Assembly (NCBI RefSeq): GCF_000211415.1 | Contig: NZ_GL890780.1 | Span: 622,881 to 662,808, forward strand | Length of the DNA stretch: 39,928 nt | Direction of reading: 5' to 3' | DNA from: Enterobacter mori LMG 25706 | Lineage (GTDB): Bacteria > Pseudomonadota > Gammaproteobacteria > Enterobacterales > Enterobacteriaceae | Shown here: piece by piece, positions 10,361 to 19,505 of the stretch | How the letters are laid out: each line of letters starts with the position of its first letter | Position numbering within the stretch: the first letter of the stretch is position 1 | Translations under genes and position numbers: made by a program | Notes under the pieces: generated by a model | The model's input: the letters and a program-made list of their open reading frames with translations, nothing else | What the model was told of the DNA's origin: nothing | The model's database searches: none

Positions 10361-11502
10361 CCTTGGGTGTGCATCCCCACCTGCAAAGTCGCGGCGATAT
10401 TGCGTGAGGCGCGGTAAATGTTGTCATAGGCGCCGCGAAACGCCTCTTCCAGTGAACCAATGCTGGTCAGCACGCTGAACACGGCGTCAATGCCGTACTG
10501 GTGCACTATGCCCACGTCCGGGGTCAGGCTACCGGCAATGCCAATCACCGGCTTATGGTATTTTTTGGCGACGTTCGCCACACCGACGGGCACTTTGCCG
10601 TGAATGCTCTGGCTGTCGATACGCCCTTCCCCCGTCAGCACCCATGTGCAGTCGTGGATATGCTCTTCAAGGTTGAGCGCCTGGGTGACAATCTCAATCC
10701 CGCTCTTAAGTTCCGCGCCGAGAAATGCCATCAGCGCTGCACCCATACCGCCCGCAGCACCGGCTCCCGGTACATGCTTCACGTCGATACGCAGGGATTT
10801 TTTAATCACGTCGGCAAAGTGGCTGAGATTGGCGTCCAGCTCGAGGATCATCCCCTCGGTCGCCCCTTTTTGTGGGCCAAAGACGCGCGACGCGCCTTTC
10901 TCACCCACCAGCGGGTTGGTGACGTCGCAGGCGACGCGGATCGCGCAATGCTGAAGACGCGCATCAAGGCCCAAAAGATCAATACTGTTAAGCGCCATCA
11001 GGCTGCCGCCGCCGTAGCCGATCTCCGTGCCGTTGGCATCGCTGAGCTTCGCCCCGAGCGCCTGCATCATTCCCGCGCCACCGTCGTTGGTCGCGCTGCC
11101 GCCGATGCCGATAATAATATTGCGCGCGCCTTTATCCAGCGCGCAGAGGATAAGCTCCCCGGTGCCGCGTGAAGTGGTAACCAGCGGGTTGCGCTGTGCC
11201 GGAGGGACTAATGCCAGACCGCTGGCTGCCGCCATCTCGATAAACGCCGTACTGCCGTCGCCGGACATTCCCCAGCAGGCATTCACCTTCTCCCCCAGCG
11301 GTCCCGTCACCACGGCATGATGTTCGCTACCACGGGTGGCGGCGATCATCGCTTCAACCGTGCCTTCCCCGCCGTCGGCGACGGGAACAGAAACATAAAG
11401 TGCGTCGGGGAAGATTTCCCGAAATCCTTTTTCTATCGCCTGAGCTACCTCGGTGGCAGAAAGGCTTTCTTTATAAGAGTCTGGCGCGATTACGATTTTC
11501 AT
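10357..11502 (-). CDS. garK: Glycerate 2-kinase GarK
   Basis: GarK phosphorylates D-glycerate to 2-phosphoglycerate, delivering galactarate carbon to glycolysis. The 381 residues match the E. coli protein in length. Hallmarks of this kinase family are the opening MKIVIAPDSYKESLSA, PVADGGEGTVEA, the glycine-rich IIIGIGGSATNDGGAGMMQ, DVTNPLVG, PGAGAAGGMGAAL and VLTGEGRIDSQS. It is the last gene of garPLRK, separated from garR by a 76-base gap that contains a REP-like palindrome. Its final codons overlap the rnpB promoter. Confidence 0.97.
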   Translation of the reverse strand: MKIVIAPDSYKESLSATEVAQAIEKGFREIFPDALYVSVPVADGGEGTVEAMIAATRGSEHHAVVTGPLGEKVNACWGMSGDGSTAFIEMAAASGLALVPPAQRNPLVTTSRGTGELILCALDKGARNIIIGIGGSATNDGGAGMMQALGAKLSDANGTEIGYGGGSLMALNSIDLLGLDARLQHCAIRVACDVTNPLVGEKGASRVFGPQKGATEGMILELDANLSHFADVIKKSLRIDVKHVPGAGAAGGMGAALMAFLGAELKSGIEIVTQALNLEEHIHDCTWVLTGEGRIDSQSIHGKVPVGVANVAKKYHKPVIGIAGSLTPDVGIVHQYGIDAVFSVLTSIGSLEEAFRGAYDNIYRASRNIAATLQVGMHTQG

Positions 11503-11543
11503 AGTTGTAGCCTGTTACAGCACGGATCCGGCCTGGACCGTAG

Positions 11544-11569
11544 GCCCGGTAAGCAAAGCGCCACCGGGC
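11544..11569. repeat. REP-like palindrome between garR and garK
   Basis: GCCCGGT and ACCGGGC enclose a 12-base GC-rich loop. The same type of sequence (GCCCGGTAAGC with CGCCACCGGGC) recurs at 32565-32593. Such elements often sit between genes of an operon and can stabilise the upstream message. Confidence 0.6.
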
Positions 11570-11578
11570 AGGACGTCA

Positions 11579-12469
11579 TTAGCGAGCAACTTCCACTTTC
11601 GCCAGTTTCTCGTAGTAGCACGCGATGGCGCTATGGTCGGCGGTGCCCAGACCGTCCGCGCGCAGCGCCTGCATCATCTCCATGACCGCAGCGGTCAGCG
11701 GCAGCTGTGCGCCCACGCCGTGAGAGGTATCCAGCGCGTTAGCCAGATCTTTAATGTGCAAGTCAATGCGGAAACCCGGCTTGAAGTTACGATCCATCAC
11801 CATCGGCGCTTTCGCATCCAGCACGGTGCTGCCCGCCAGGCCGCCGCGGATCGCCTGATAGACCAAATCCGGGTTGACGCCCGCCTTGGTGGCCAGCGTC
11901 AACGCTTCTGACATCGCCGCGATATTCAGCGCCACAATCACCTGGTTTGCCAGCTTGGTGACGTTACCCGCGCCGATTTCACCGGTGTGCACCACGGAAC
12001 CGGCCATGGCTTTCATCAGGTCGTAATATTTGTCGAAAACTGCCTTGTCGCCGCCCACCATCACCGACAGCGTGCCGTCGATGGCTTTTGGCTCGCCGCC
12101 GCTGACCGGTGCGTCCAGCATGTCCACGCCTTTCACCTTCAGCGCCTCGCTGATTTCACGGCTGGCCAGCGGGGCAATAGAGCTCATGTCGATAACCACC
12201 AGGCCCGGCTTCGCGCCGTCGATAATGCCGTTCTCGCCCAGCGCCACCTCTTTCACATGCGGGGAGTTTGGCAGCATGGTGATGATCACATCGCACTGCT
12301 CGGCAACCGCTTTAGCCGTGGTTGCCGCTTCTGCCCCGGCTGAAATCACTTCAGCCACGGCGTCTGAATTACGGTCTAACACCACCAGTGAGTAACCCGC
12401 TTTGATGAGGTTCTTACTCATTGGTTTACCCATGATACCTAAGCCAATAAAGCCCACTTTCAGCGTCAT
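11579..12469 (-). CDS. garR: Tartronate semialdehyde reductase GarR
   Basis: GarR reduces tartronate semialdehyde to D-glycerate with NAD(P)H. The 296-residue protein belongs to the 3-hydroxyisobutyrate dehydrogenase family. The Rossmann loop GFIGLGIMGKPMSKN is at the start, the substrate motif DAPVSGGEPKA in the middle, and the catalytic-lysine segment GNVTKLANQ at about residue 170. The all-helical C-terminal domain ends with the conserved DHSAIACYYE region. It acts between GarL and GarK. It starts MTLKVGF, two residues longer at the N-terminus than the E. coli protein. Confidence 0.97.
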   Translation of the reverse strand: MTLKVGFIGLGIMGKPMSKNLIKAGYSLVVLDRNSDAVAEVISAGAEAATTAKAVAEQCDVIITMLPNSPHVKEVALGENGIIDGAKPGLVVIDMSSIAPLASREISEALKVKGVDMLDAPVSGGEPKAIDGTLSVMVGGDKAVFDKYYDLMKAMAGSVVHTGEIGAGNVTKLANQVIVALNIAAMSEALTLATKAGVNPDLVYQAIRGGLAGSTVLDAKAPMVMDRNFKPGFRIDLHIKDLANALDTSHGVGAQLPLTAAVMEMMQALRADGLGTADHSAIACYYEKLAKVEVAR

Positions 12470-12489
12470 AATCTTTTCCTCAGTGATGG

Positions 12490-13260
12490 TTATTTTTTAA
12501 AAGCGTCTGCTAATTTCTGCGTGGCGGAGCGGAACACGCCGAGATCGCTACCCACGGCAACGAACGTCGCCCCCCACTCCAGATAGCGGCGGGCATCGGC
12601 TTCAACCGGGGCCAGAATGCCGCAGGGTTTGCCGTGCGCTTTGGCGCGAGCAAAGATGTGCTGAATGGCGCGCTGCACGTCAGGATGACCCGCATTGCCC
12701 AGATGCCCGAACGCAGCGGCCAGGTCGCTTGGACCGACAAAGATGCCGTCCACGCCGTCGGTTGCGGCGATGGCATCGACGTTATCCACGCCCTGCTGGC
12801 TCTCGATCTGCACCAGGATGGTGATGTTCTTGTTGGACTGGGCGAAGTAGTCCGGCACGGTGCCAAACATGTTGGCGCGGTGCGACACGGACACGCCGCG
12901 AATGCCCTCCGGCGGATAGCGGGTAGAGGCCACGGCCAGCACCGCCTCTTCTTCCGTTTCCACGAACGGGATCAGGAAGTTGTAGAAACCGATATCCAGC
13001 AGGCGCTTGATGATGACCGGCTCGTTCGTCGGTACGCGTACCACCGGCGCGCTCGGGCTGCCCTTCAGCGCCATCAGCTGCGGAATAAAGGTACTGATGT
13101 CATTTGGCGCATGTTCGCCGTCCAGCACCAGCCAGTCGAACCCGGCCAGTCCAAGCACTTCGGTGCTGATCGGGCTTGCCAGCGCGGACCAGCAGCCAAT
13201 CTGGATCTGATGCGCCGCGAGGGCCGCTTTAAACTTGTTCGGGAAGATATCGTTACTCAT
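12490..13260 (-). CDS. garL: 5-keto-4-deoxy-D-glucarate aldolase GarL
   Basis: GarL cleaves 5-keto-4-deoxy-D-glucarate to pyruvate and tartronate semialdehyde. It is a class II, metal-dependent aldolase of the HpcH/HpaI family, 256 residues as in E. coli. The family signature appears in [40 protein letters not shown] and [11 protein letters not shown]; the metal-ligand glutamate and aspartate lie in the last two. It takes the product of GarD and of glucarate dehydratase. It starts 20 bases before garR in the same operon. Confidence 0.97.
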   Translation of the reverse strand: MSNDIFPNKFKAALAAHQIQIGCWSALASPISTEVLGLAGFDWLVLDGEHAPNDISTFIPQLMALKGSPSAPVVRVPTNEPVIIKRLLDIGFYNFLIPFVETEEEAVLAVASTRYPPEGIRGVSVSHRANMFGTVPDYFAQSNKNITILVQIESQQGVDNVDAIAATDGVDGIFVGPSDLAAAFGHLGNAGHPDVQRAIQHIFARAKAHGKPCGILAPVEADARRYLEWGATFVAVGSDLGVFRSATQKLADAFKK

Positions 13261-13275
13261 CGCTTATACCTTTGC

Positions 13276-14610
13276 TTATTTCTGCAATTCCATACGTTTG
13301 ATGTCGCCTACCACGAACAGGTAGCAGAACATCGCCATCAACGCTGAACAGCCAACGAATACCAGTGCCGCGTTGAACGAATGCAGCTCACTGACCAGAT
13401 AACCAATGACCAGTGGAGTCGCGATGGACGCCACGTTGCCAAAGACGTTAAATACCCCGCCGCACAGGCCAACAATCTCTTTTGGCGCGGTGTCGGAAAT
13501 CACCGGCCAGCCCAGCGCGCCGAAGCCTTTGCCGAAGAACGCCAGCGCCATCAGGGCTACCACCAGCGTGGTGTTGTTGGTGTAGTTGCACAGAATGATG
13601 GACGACGCCAGCAGCATGCCGAGCACAATCGGCAGCTTGCGCGCCAGGGTTATCGACTTGCCCTGCTTAATCAGATAATCCGAGAACACGCCGCCCAGCA
13701 CGCCGCCAGCAAAACCGCACAGCGCCGGAATGGAGGCCACCAGACCCACTTTCAGAATCGACATCCCTTTTTCCTGAACCAGATAAATCGGGAACCAGGT
13801 AAGGAAGAACCAGGTGATGGTGTTGATAAAGTATTGACCAAAAAAGACGCCCAGCATCATGCGGTTGGTCAACAACTGTTTGATGTAATGGAGTTTAGGA
13901 CCGCCTGCGACCTGTGCTCCAGGCTTTTTATGGTCCATATCCACTACCGCGCCGCCTTCGGAGATGAACTTCAGCTCCTGCTCTGACATGCGCGGGTGAT
14001 CGGTCGGGTTATGGATATACTTCACCCATACGCCGGTCAGCACAAAGCCAATCACGCCCATCACGGTAAAGACGTGTTCCCAGCCCCAGGCGAAGGTCAG
14101 CCAGCCCAGCAGCGGAGAGAAGATGGCCAGCGAGAAATACTGCGCGGCGTTAAACAACGCAGACGCGGTGCCGCGCTCTTTGGTCGGGAACCAGGCCGCC
14201 ACGATACGGGCGTTTGCCGGAAAAGACGGCGCTTCCGAGAAGCCGAGCATAAAGCGCATGATGAACATCGACACGCCCGCCCAGGCCAGCGGGAAGACAT
14301 CCACAAAGCCCTGCAGGAAGGTGAACAGCGACCAGAAGAACAGGCTGTAGGTATAGACCTTTTTGGAGCCGAACTTATCCAGCAGCCAGCCGCCGGGAAT
14401 TTGCATCAGCAGGTAGGCCCAGCCGAACGCAGAGAAGATATACCCCATCGAGACGGCACTGAGCTGCAGCTCTTTTGCCACTTCCGTACCGGCAATCGAC
14501 AGCGTCGCACGGTCAGCGTAGTTAATGGCCGTGACGATAAAAATAATCAGTAATATTAAATAGCGAGTGGGTACACCCTTTTTCGATTCTACAACGGTAT
14601 CCAGAATCAT
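13276..14610 (-). CDS. garP: Galactarate/glucarate/glycerate transporter GarP
   Basis: GarP imports galactarate and related sugar acids through the inner membrane. The 444-residue protein is a major facilitator of the anion:cation symporter group, with about twelve membrane segments. Conserved parts include INYADRATLSIAG in helix 1, GGWLLDKFGSKK in the 2-3 loop and GFSEAPSFPANARI. The start at 14610 (MILDTVVESKKG) matches the family and has GAGGAA upstream; the frame is open to 14661 but that extension is not used. It heads the garPLRK operon and diverges from garD. Confidence 0.95.
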   Translation of the reverse strand: MILDTVVESKKGVPTRYLILLIIFIVTAINYADRATLSIAGTEVAKELQLSAVSMGYIFSAFGWAYLLMQIPGGWLLDKFGSKKVYTYSLFFWSLFTFLQGFVDVFPLAWAGVSMFIMRFMLGFSEAPSFPANARIVAAWFPTKERGTASALFNAAQYFSLAIFSPLLGWLTFAWGWEHVFTVMGVIGFVLTGVWVKYIHNPTDHPRMSEQELKFISEGGAVVDMDHKKPGAQVAGGPKLHYIKQLLTNRMMLGVFFGQYFINTITWFFLTWFPIYLVQEKGMSILKVGLVASIPALCGFAGGVLGGVFSDYLIKQGKSITLARKLPIVLGMLLASSIILCNYTNNTTLVVALMALAFFGKGFGALGWPVISDTAPKEIVGLCGGVFNVFGNVASIATPLVIGYLVSELHSFNAALVFVGCSALMAMFCYLFVVGDIKRMELQK

Positions 14611-15021
14611 ATCTATTTCCTCAGGCACAGCGAAATTTATATTTATAATTTTAGAAAACATATTTCCTGATTATTTATCGATAGCAGGCAATATCAGGTA
14701 ATTAACCAGACGCAATATTAATGTGATTCAGTATAATCACCACTTTATGGCGTCGCACTGGATTAACGCTCAATTATCACACCTGAAATGAATAAGTTTT
14801 TGAGCATATGCACAAGGCACTGGGCGCTGCTGCACAGAATCACGTATTCACAGCCACAGTGCGCTATCTCTCGCTTTAGGGGGTGACCTGGATCACATTC
14901 TTATATCTCAAGTCCTGACATTCTTTATTTAAGTAAGCAGCGTCTTTATTTCGAAAATAAGTAAATTACTATCTGTGTGGCTGCATTAATGATCAGACAC
15001 TTTGCTGGAGAATAGTGAACA
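14611..15021. promoter_or_regulatory. Divergent garP/garD control region
   Basis: These 411 bases hold no gene. In E. coli the two units are activated by CdaR in response to sugar acids and by CRP. A CRP-like site is at 14882-14897. A second palindrome, GTGATT and AATCAC spaced by six bases, is at 14723-14740; it is a CdaR-site candidate by position only. TGCACA occurs twice, near 14809 and 14831. Confidence 0.6.
14882..14897 (+). promoter_or_regulatory. CRP-like site upstream of garD
   Basis: GGTGA, six bases, TCACA: nine of ten core positions match the CRP consensus. It lies 125 bases before the garD start codon. Catabolite control of sugar-acid use is established in E. coli; binding here is inferred. 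Confidence 0.6.
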
Positions 15022-16593
15022 ATGGCCGACATTGAAATTCGACAGGCATCGCCGACGGCGTTTTATATAAAAGTACATGACACCGATAACGTGGCGATTA
15101 TTGTCAACGACAACGGCTTAAAAGCGGGAACCCGTTTCCCGGACGGGCTGGAACTGATTGAGCATATTCCGCAGGGGCATAAGGTGGCGCTGGTGGATAT
15201 CCCGGCGCACGGTGAAATCGTGCGCTACGGTGAAATTATTGGCTATGCCGTTCGCGCTATCCCGCAGGGGAGCTGGATTGAAGAGTCGCTGGTTGAACTG
15301 CCAAAAGCGCCGCCGCTGAATACCCTGCCGCTGGCGACGCGCGTGCCTGAACCGCTTCCGCCGCTGGAGGGCTATACCTTCGAAGGCTACCGCAACGCGG
15401 ACGGCAGCGTCGGCACCAAGAACCTGCTCGGCATTACTACCAGCGTGCACTGCGTGGCGGGCGTGGTGGATTACGTGGTCAAAATCATCGAGCGCGACCT
15501 GCTGCCGAAATACCCGAACGTGGATGGCGTAGTAGGCCTGAACCACCTCTACGGCTGCGGCGTGGCGATCAACGCGCCCGCTGCCGTGGTGCCGATCCGT
15601 ACCATTCACAATATTGCCCTCAACCCGAACTTTGGCGGCGAGGTGATGGTCATCGGCCTGGGATGTGAAAAACTTCAGCCTGAGCGCCTGCTGCAGGGCA
15701 CCGAGGATGTGAAAGCGATTCCGGTCGACGAGGCCAGCATCGTGCGCCTGCAGGACGAGCATCACATCGGCTTCCGATCGATGGTCGACGATATTTTGCA
15801 GGTGGCTGAACGCCATCTGGACAAGCTCAACAAGCGCCAGCGCGAAACCTGCCCGGCCTCTGAGCTGGTGGTGGGCACCCAGTGCGGCGGCAGCGATGCG
15901 TTTTCCGGCGTGACCGCCAACCCGGCGGTGGGCTATGCGTCCGATCTGTTCGTGCGCTGCGGCGCCACGGTGATGTTCTCCGAAGTGACCGAAGTGCGTG
16001 ACGCCATCCATCTGTTGACGCCGCGCGCCGTCAACGAAGAGGTGGGCAAGCGCCTGCTGGAAGAGATGGCCTGGTACGATAACTATCTTGATATGGGGCA
16101 AACCGACCGCAGCGCCAACCCGTCGCCGGGCAACAAAAAAGGCGGCCTGGCCAACGTGGTGGAAAAAGCCCTTGGCTCGATTGCTAAATCCGGCCAGAGC
16201 GCGATTGTCGAAGTGCTCTCTCCGGGCCAGCGCCCGACCAAACGCGGCCTGATTTATGCGGCAACGCCTGCCAGCGATTTCGTCTGCGGTACGCAGCAGG
16301 TGGCGTCCGGCATTACGGTTCAGGTCTTTACCACCGGGCGCGGCACGCCGTACGGCCTGATGGCGGTGCCGGTGATTAAAATGGCGACCCGCACCGAGTT
16401 GGCAAACCGCTGGTATGACTTAATGGATATCAACGCGGGCACCATCGCCACCGGGGAAGAGAGCATTGAGGACGTGGGCTGGAAGCTGTTCCACTTCATC
16501 CTGGATGTCGCCAGCGGCCGGAAGAAAACGTTCTCTGATCAATGGGGATTACATAATCAGCTGGCGGTGTTTAATCCTGCACCGGTGACGTGA
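15022..16593 (+). CDS. garD: Galactarate dehydratase GarD
   Basis: GarD removes water from galactarate to give 5-keto-4-deoxy-D-glucarate, the first step of the pathway. It has 523 residues, exactly as in E. coli. The N-terminal SAF-type domain (about residues 1-100) includes [19 protein letters not shown]. The UxaA-family catalytic part carries [43 protein letters not shown] and [11 protein letters not shown]. The enzyme needs iron. GGAG lies 11 bases before the ATG. It is transcribed away from garP and ends at a REP palindrome facing agaR. Confidence 0.97.
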   Translation: MADIEIRQASPTAFYIKVHDTDNVAIIVNDNGLKAGTRFPDGLELIEHIPQGHKVALVDIPAHGEIVRYGEIIGYAVRAIPQGSWIEESLVELPKAPPLNTLPLATRVPEPLPPLEGYTFEGYRNADGSVGTKNLLGITTSVHCVAGVVDYVVKIIERDLLPKYPNVDGVVGLNHLYGCGVAINAPAAVVPIRTIHNIALNPNFGGEVMVIGLGCEKLQPERLLQGTEDVKAIPVDEASIVRLQDEHHIGFRSMVDDILQVAERHLDKLNKRQRETCPASELVVGTQCGGSDAFSGVTANPAVGYASDLFVRCGATVMFSEVTEVRDAIHLLTPRAVNEEVGKRLLEEMAWYDNYLDMGQTDRSANPSPGNKKGGLANVVEKALGSIAKSGQSAIVEVLSPGQRPTKRGLIYAATPASDFVCGTQQVASGITVQVFTTGRGTPYGLMAVPVIKMATRTELANRWYDLMDINAGTIATGEESIEDVGWKLFHFILDVASGRKKTFSDQWGLHNQLAVFNPAPVT

Positions 16594-16608
16594 TGGCCCC
16601 TCACCCTG

Positions 16609-16631
16609 CCCTCTCCCCACTGGGGAGAGGG
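16609..16631. repeat. REP-type palindrome between convergent garD and agaR
   Basis: CCCTCTCCCCA and TGGGGAGAGGG are perfect inverted arms around one base. This is the CCTCACCC...CCCTCTCC type of intergenic palindrome common in Enterobacter relatives. It probably also serves as a two-way transcription stop between the convergent genes. Confidence 0.75.
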
Positions 16632-16650
16632 TAAAAACCGCACTGAGCCT

Positions 16651-17454
16651 TTAAACAAGCACCACGTCAATCCCGCTCTTCCGCAACCCGTCCAGGCTCT
16701 CAGCCGGAATCCCTTCGTCAACAATAATCATATCGATACGCTGTGTATCGATGATTTTATGCAGGCTCGAACGGTTAAACTTGCTGGAGTCCGTCACCAC
16801 GATAATACGCTCTGCCACCTCGCACATTTTGCGGTTCAGGCGGGCTTCGTCTTCATTGTGCGTACTTACACCGCGATCAAGATCGATGGCGTCCACGCCC
16901 AGGAATAAAAGGTCAAAATGGTAATTCTGTAGCGACTGCTCCGCCTGGTCTCCGTAGAACGATTGCGATTGACGGCGCAAATGCCCGCCGGTCATCAGCA
17001 GCTCTACCCCTTCCGCTTCCAGCAACGCATTCGCGACGTTCATGCCGTTGGTCATCGCAATCACGTCCGTATGCTGGCGCAGCATGCGGGCGATTTCAAA
17101 CGTCGTGGTGCCGGAATCCAGAATAATTCGATGGCCTGGCTTTACCAGCTCAGCGGCGGCCTGCGCAATACTGCACTTCACCGCCGTATTCAGCGAACTT
17201 TTATCCTCCACGGAAGGCTCAGCGCCCGTGGCATTGCCTTCACATATCAGGGCGCCGCCGTAGGCACGTACGGCAATGCCCTGCTTCTCAAGGAAGGCCA
17301 GATCGTTGCGGATCGTCACCGTCGACACGCCATACAGATGAGAAAGATCGTTAACCTGCACGCTTCCCTGCGCCCGCAACCGCTGAATAATATGCTCTCG
17401 CCTTTCACTGGTGCCGGTGATGCGCTTTTCCGCGGCTGAATCGGTGCTGCTCAT
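16651..17454 (-). CDS. agaR: DeoR-family repressor AgaR
   Basis: AgaR represses the N-acetylgalactosamine genes; a phosphorylated amino sugar of the pathway is the presumed inducer. The 267-residue protein has the DeoR-type N-terminal helix-turn-helix in [22 protein letters not shown], and a C-terminal sugar-phosphate sensor domain with [27 protein letters not shown] and FLGVDAID. It diverges from kbaZ, and AgaR-like boxes lie between them. AAGGAGC precedes the start. The C-terminus ends VVLV, two residues shorter than E. coli. Confidence 0.96.
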   Translation of the reverse strand: MSSTDSAAEKRITGTSERREHIIQRLRAQGSVQVNDLSHLYGVSTVTIRNDLAFLEKQGIAVRAYGGALICEGNATGAEPSVEDKSSLNTAVKCSIAQAAAELVKPGHRIILDSGTTTFEIARMLRQHTDVIAMTNGMNVANALLEAEGVELLMTGGHLRRQSQSFYGDQAEQSLQNYHFDLLFLGVDAIDLDRGVSTHNEDEARLNRKMCEVAERIIVVTDSSKFNRSSLHKIIDTQRIDMIIVDEGIPAESLDGLRKSGIDVVLV

Positions 17455-17474
17455 AAGAGCTCCTTAATAAAAAA

Positions 17475-17497
17475 ACTTTCGTTTCATTTCGTTTCAC
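17475..17497. promoter_or_regulatory. AgaR-like operator near agaR
   Basis: The bases carry CTTTCGTTTCATTTCGTTTC, which fits the repeated TTTCRTTTY pattern of the AgaR consensus in E. coli. It lies about 20 bases before the agaR start codon, where a bound repressor would control agaR itself. A weaker version, CTTTCATTATGTTTCTTTTG, lies at 17572-17591. Confidence 0.7.
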
Positions 17498-17613
17498 CTA
17501 TTAAGGCCTTTCTTTTACGGGAATGCAAGCCCTGTCTGGCGTCTAGACGCAAGCCGATCGGCCGCTGAAACCTTTCATTATGTTTCTTTTGTGAAACAGA
17601 TCGGAAAACTATT

Positions 17614-17673
17614 ATCTTTCGTTTTATTTTTACAACACCATAATGCAGTATCAAATGAAATAAAACGAAAGAT
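17614..17673. promoter_or_regulatory. Paired AgaR-like operators before kbaZ
   Basis: ATCTTTCGTTTTATTT (17614-17629) and its exact reverse complement (17658-17673) are separated by 28 bases. Each arm fits the AgaR box. The right arm ends 32 bases before the kbaZ start codon, so the pair brackets the likely kbaZ promoter and suggests cooperative binding or a small loop. Confidence 0.7.
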
Positions 17674-17705
17674 GAATGCCAGCACCATCCGAAATGGAGA
17701 GGAAA

Positions 17706-19002
17706 GTGAAACATCTGACACACATGGTGGAACAACATAAACGGGGGAATGCAAACGGGATTTACGCCGTCTGTTCCGCACATCCCCTGGTACTTGAAGC
17801 CGCAATTCGTTACGCACAGTCGCATCAAACGCCGCTATTAATTGAAGCCACCTCCAACCAGGTGGATCAGTTTGGCGGCTATACGGGCATGACGCCCGAA
17901 GATTTTTACGGGTTTGTCTGCTGTCTGGCCGAGTCGCTCGATTTTCCGACGTCACAACTGATCCTCGGGGGGGATCATTTAGGGCCGAACCGCTGGCAAA
18001 ACCTGCCTGCACAGCAGGCGATGGGCCAATGCTGACGACCTCATCAAAAGCTATGTTGCCGCCGGATTCAAAAAGATCCACCTCGACTGCAGCATGTCTT
18101 GCGAAGACGATCCGGTGCCGTTAACCGATGCCATCGTTGCTGAACGCGCGGCTCGTCTGGCGAAGATTGCCGAAGCGACCTGCCGCGAACAGTTCGGCGT
18201 CACCGATCTGGTCTACGTTATCGGCACGGAGGTTCCGGTTCCCGGCGGCGCACACGAGACGCTCACCGAGCTTGAGGTTACTACGCCAGACGCGGCCCGC
18301 GCCACGCTTGAGGCTCACCGCCACGCGTTCGAAAAAGAGGGGTTAAACGACATCTGGCCGCGCATTATTGGCCTGGTGGTTCAACCTGGCGTTGAATTTG
18401 ACCATGCGCACGTCTGTGATTATCAGCCTCATAAAGCCGTGGCGCTGAGCAAAATGGTTGAAGCCTACGACACGCTGCTGTTCGAAGCACACTCCACCGA
18501 TTACCAGACGCCGCAGGCGCTTCGCCAGCTGGTGAAAGATCACTTCGCCATTCTGAAAGTTGGCCCTGCCCTGACCTTCGCCCTGCGCGAGGCGCTGTTC
18601 TCGCTGGCCGCCATTGAAGAGGAGCTGCTGCCGGCAAAAGCCAGCTCTGGCCTGCGCCACGTGCTGGAAAACGTCATGCTCGATCGCCCGGAATACTGGC
18701 AAAGCCACTACCACGGTGACGGCAACGCGCGACGCCTGGCGCGCGGCTACAGCTACTCCGACCGGGTGCGCTATTACTGGCCGGATAGCCAGATTGACGA
18801 TGCTTTTGAGCGACTGGTTCGCAACCTGGCGGATGAACCTATCCCGCTGCCGCTGATTAGCCAGTATCTGCCGCTGCAGTACGGCAAAGTTCGAGAGGGC
18901 GCCCTCAAGTCGACACCACGGGAACTCATTATCGACCACATTCAGGACATACTTCAGCAGTACCACGCCGCCTGCGAAGGCGTAACGACCCAAAACGCAT
19001 AA
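17706..19002 (+). pseudogene. kbaZ: kbaZ, tagatose-1,6-bisphosphate aldolase subunit, frameshifted
   Basis: KbaZ is the non-catalytic subunit that KbaY needs for full, stable tagatose-1,6-bisphosphate aldolase activity. The first part (17706-18035) reads [21 protein letters not shown] in family order and stops early at TGA 18033-18035. The rest continues in another frame, with [20 protein letters not shown] and then the remainder to 19002. One extra G in the GGG at 18023-18025 explains the break; without it the frame reads [15 protein letters not shown] sequence and gives the family length of about 430 residues. The GTG start has GGAGAGG upstream. If the base is real, no full protein is made, unless a GatZ-like protein elsewhere substitutes. 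It may also be a sequencing error. Confidence 0.85.
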
Positions 19003-19021
19003 TTAAAAAGAGGAAAACGCT

Positions 19022-19495
19022 ATGCCAAACATTGTTTTATGCCGCATCGATGAACGTCTGATCCACGGTCAGGTGGGCGTGCAGTGGGTGGGGTTTGCGG
19101 GGGCAAACCTGGTGCTGGTTGCAAATGACGAGGTGGCTGAAGATCCGGTACAGCAAAACCTGATGGAAATGGTGCTCGCGGAGGGGATCGCCGTGCGCTT
19201 CTGGTCGCTGCAAAAAGTGATCGACAACATTCACCGCGCCGCTGACCGCCAGAAAATCCTGCTGGTCTGCAAATCACCCGCCGATTTTCTGACTCTGGTC
19301 AAGGGCGGCGTGCCCATCACCCGTATCAACGTGGGAAACATGCACTACGCCAATGGCAAACAACAAATTGCCAAAACGGTCTCTGTCGACGCGAACGATA
19401 TCGCCGCGTTCAACGGCCTGAAATCTGCCGGAGTGGAATGCTTCGTTCAGGGCGTACCAACAGAAGCTGCTTTGGATCTCTTTAAACTGCTCTGA
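19022..19495 (+). CDS. agaV: N-acetylgalactosamine PTS component IIB AgaV
   Basis: AgaV is the cytoplasmic IIB protein of the mannose-family PTS for N-acetylgalactosamine; it passes phosphate from IIA to the incoming sugar. The 157 residues match E. coli AgaV. The phosphorylated histidine is in RIDERLIHGQVGVQW at about residue 15. The fold signature continues in LVANDEVAEDPVQQ and INVGNMHY. AGAGGAAAAC precedes the ATG, 19 bases after kbaZ. It acts with AgaW, AgaE and AgaF. Confidence 0.96.
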   Translation: MPNIVLCRIDERLIHGQVGVQWVGFAGANLVLVANDEVAEDPVQQNLMEMVLAEGIAVRFWSLQKVIDNIHRAADRQKILLVCKSPADFLTLVKGGVPITRINVGNMHYANGKQQIAKTVSVDANDIAAFNGLKSAGVECFVQGVPTEAALDLFKLL

Positions 19496-19505
19496 GGGGT
19501 TCACA

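Noticed and set aside
15118..16101. Minus-strand frame of 327 codons
   Set aside because: It is antisense to garD, rich in histidine and arginine, and has no recognisable domain.
18017..18035. Programmed frameshift in kbaZ
   Set aside because: There is no slippery heptamer or following hairpin evident, and KbaZ-family genes are normally read in one frame.
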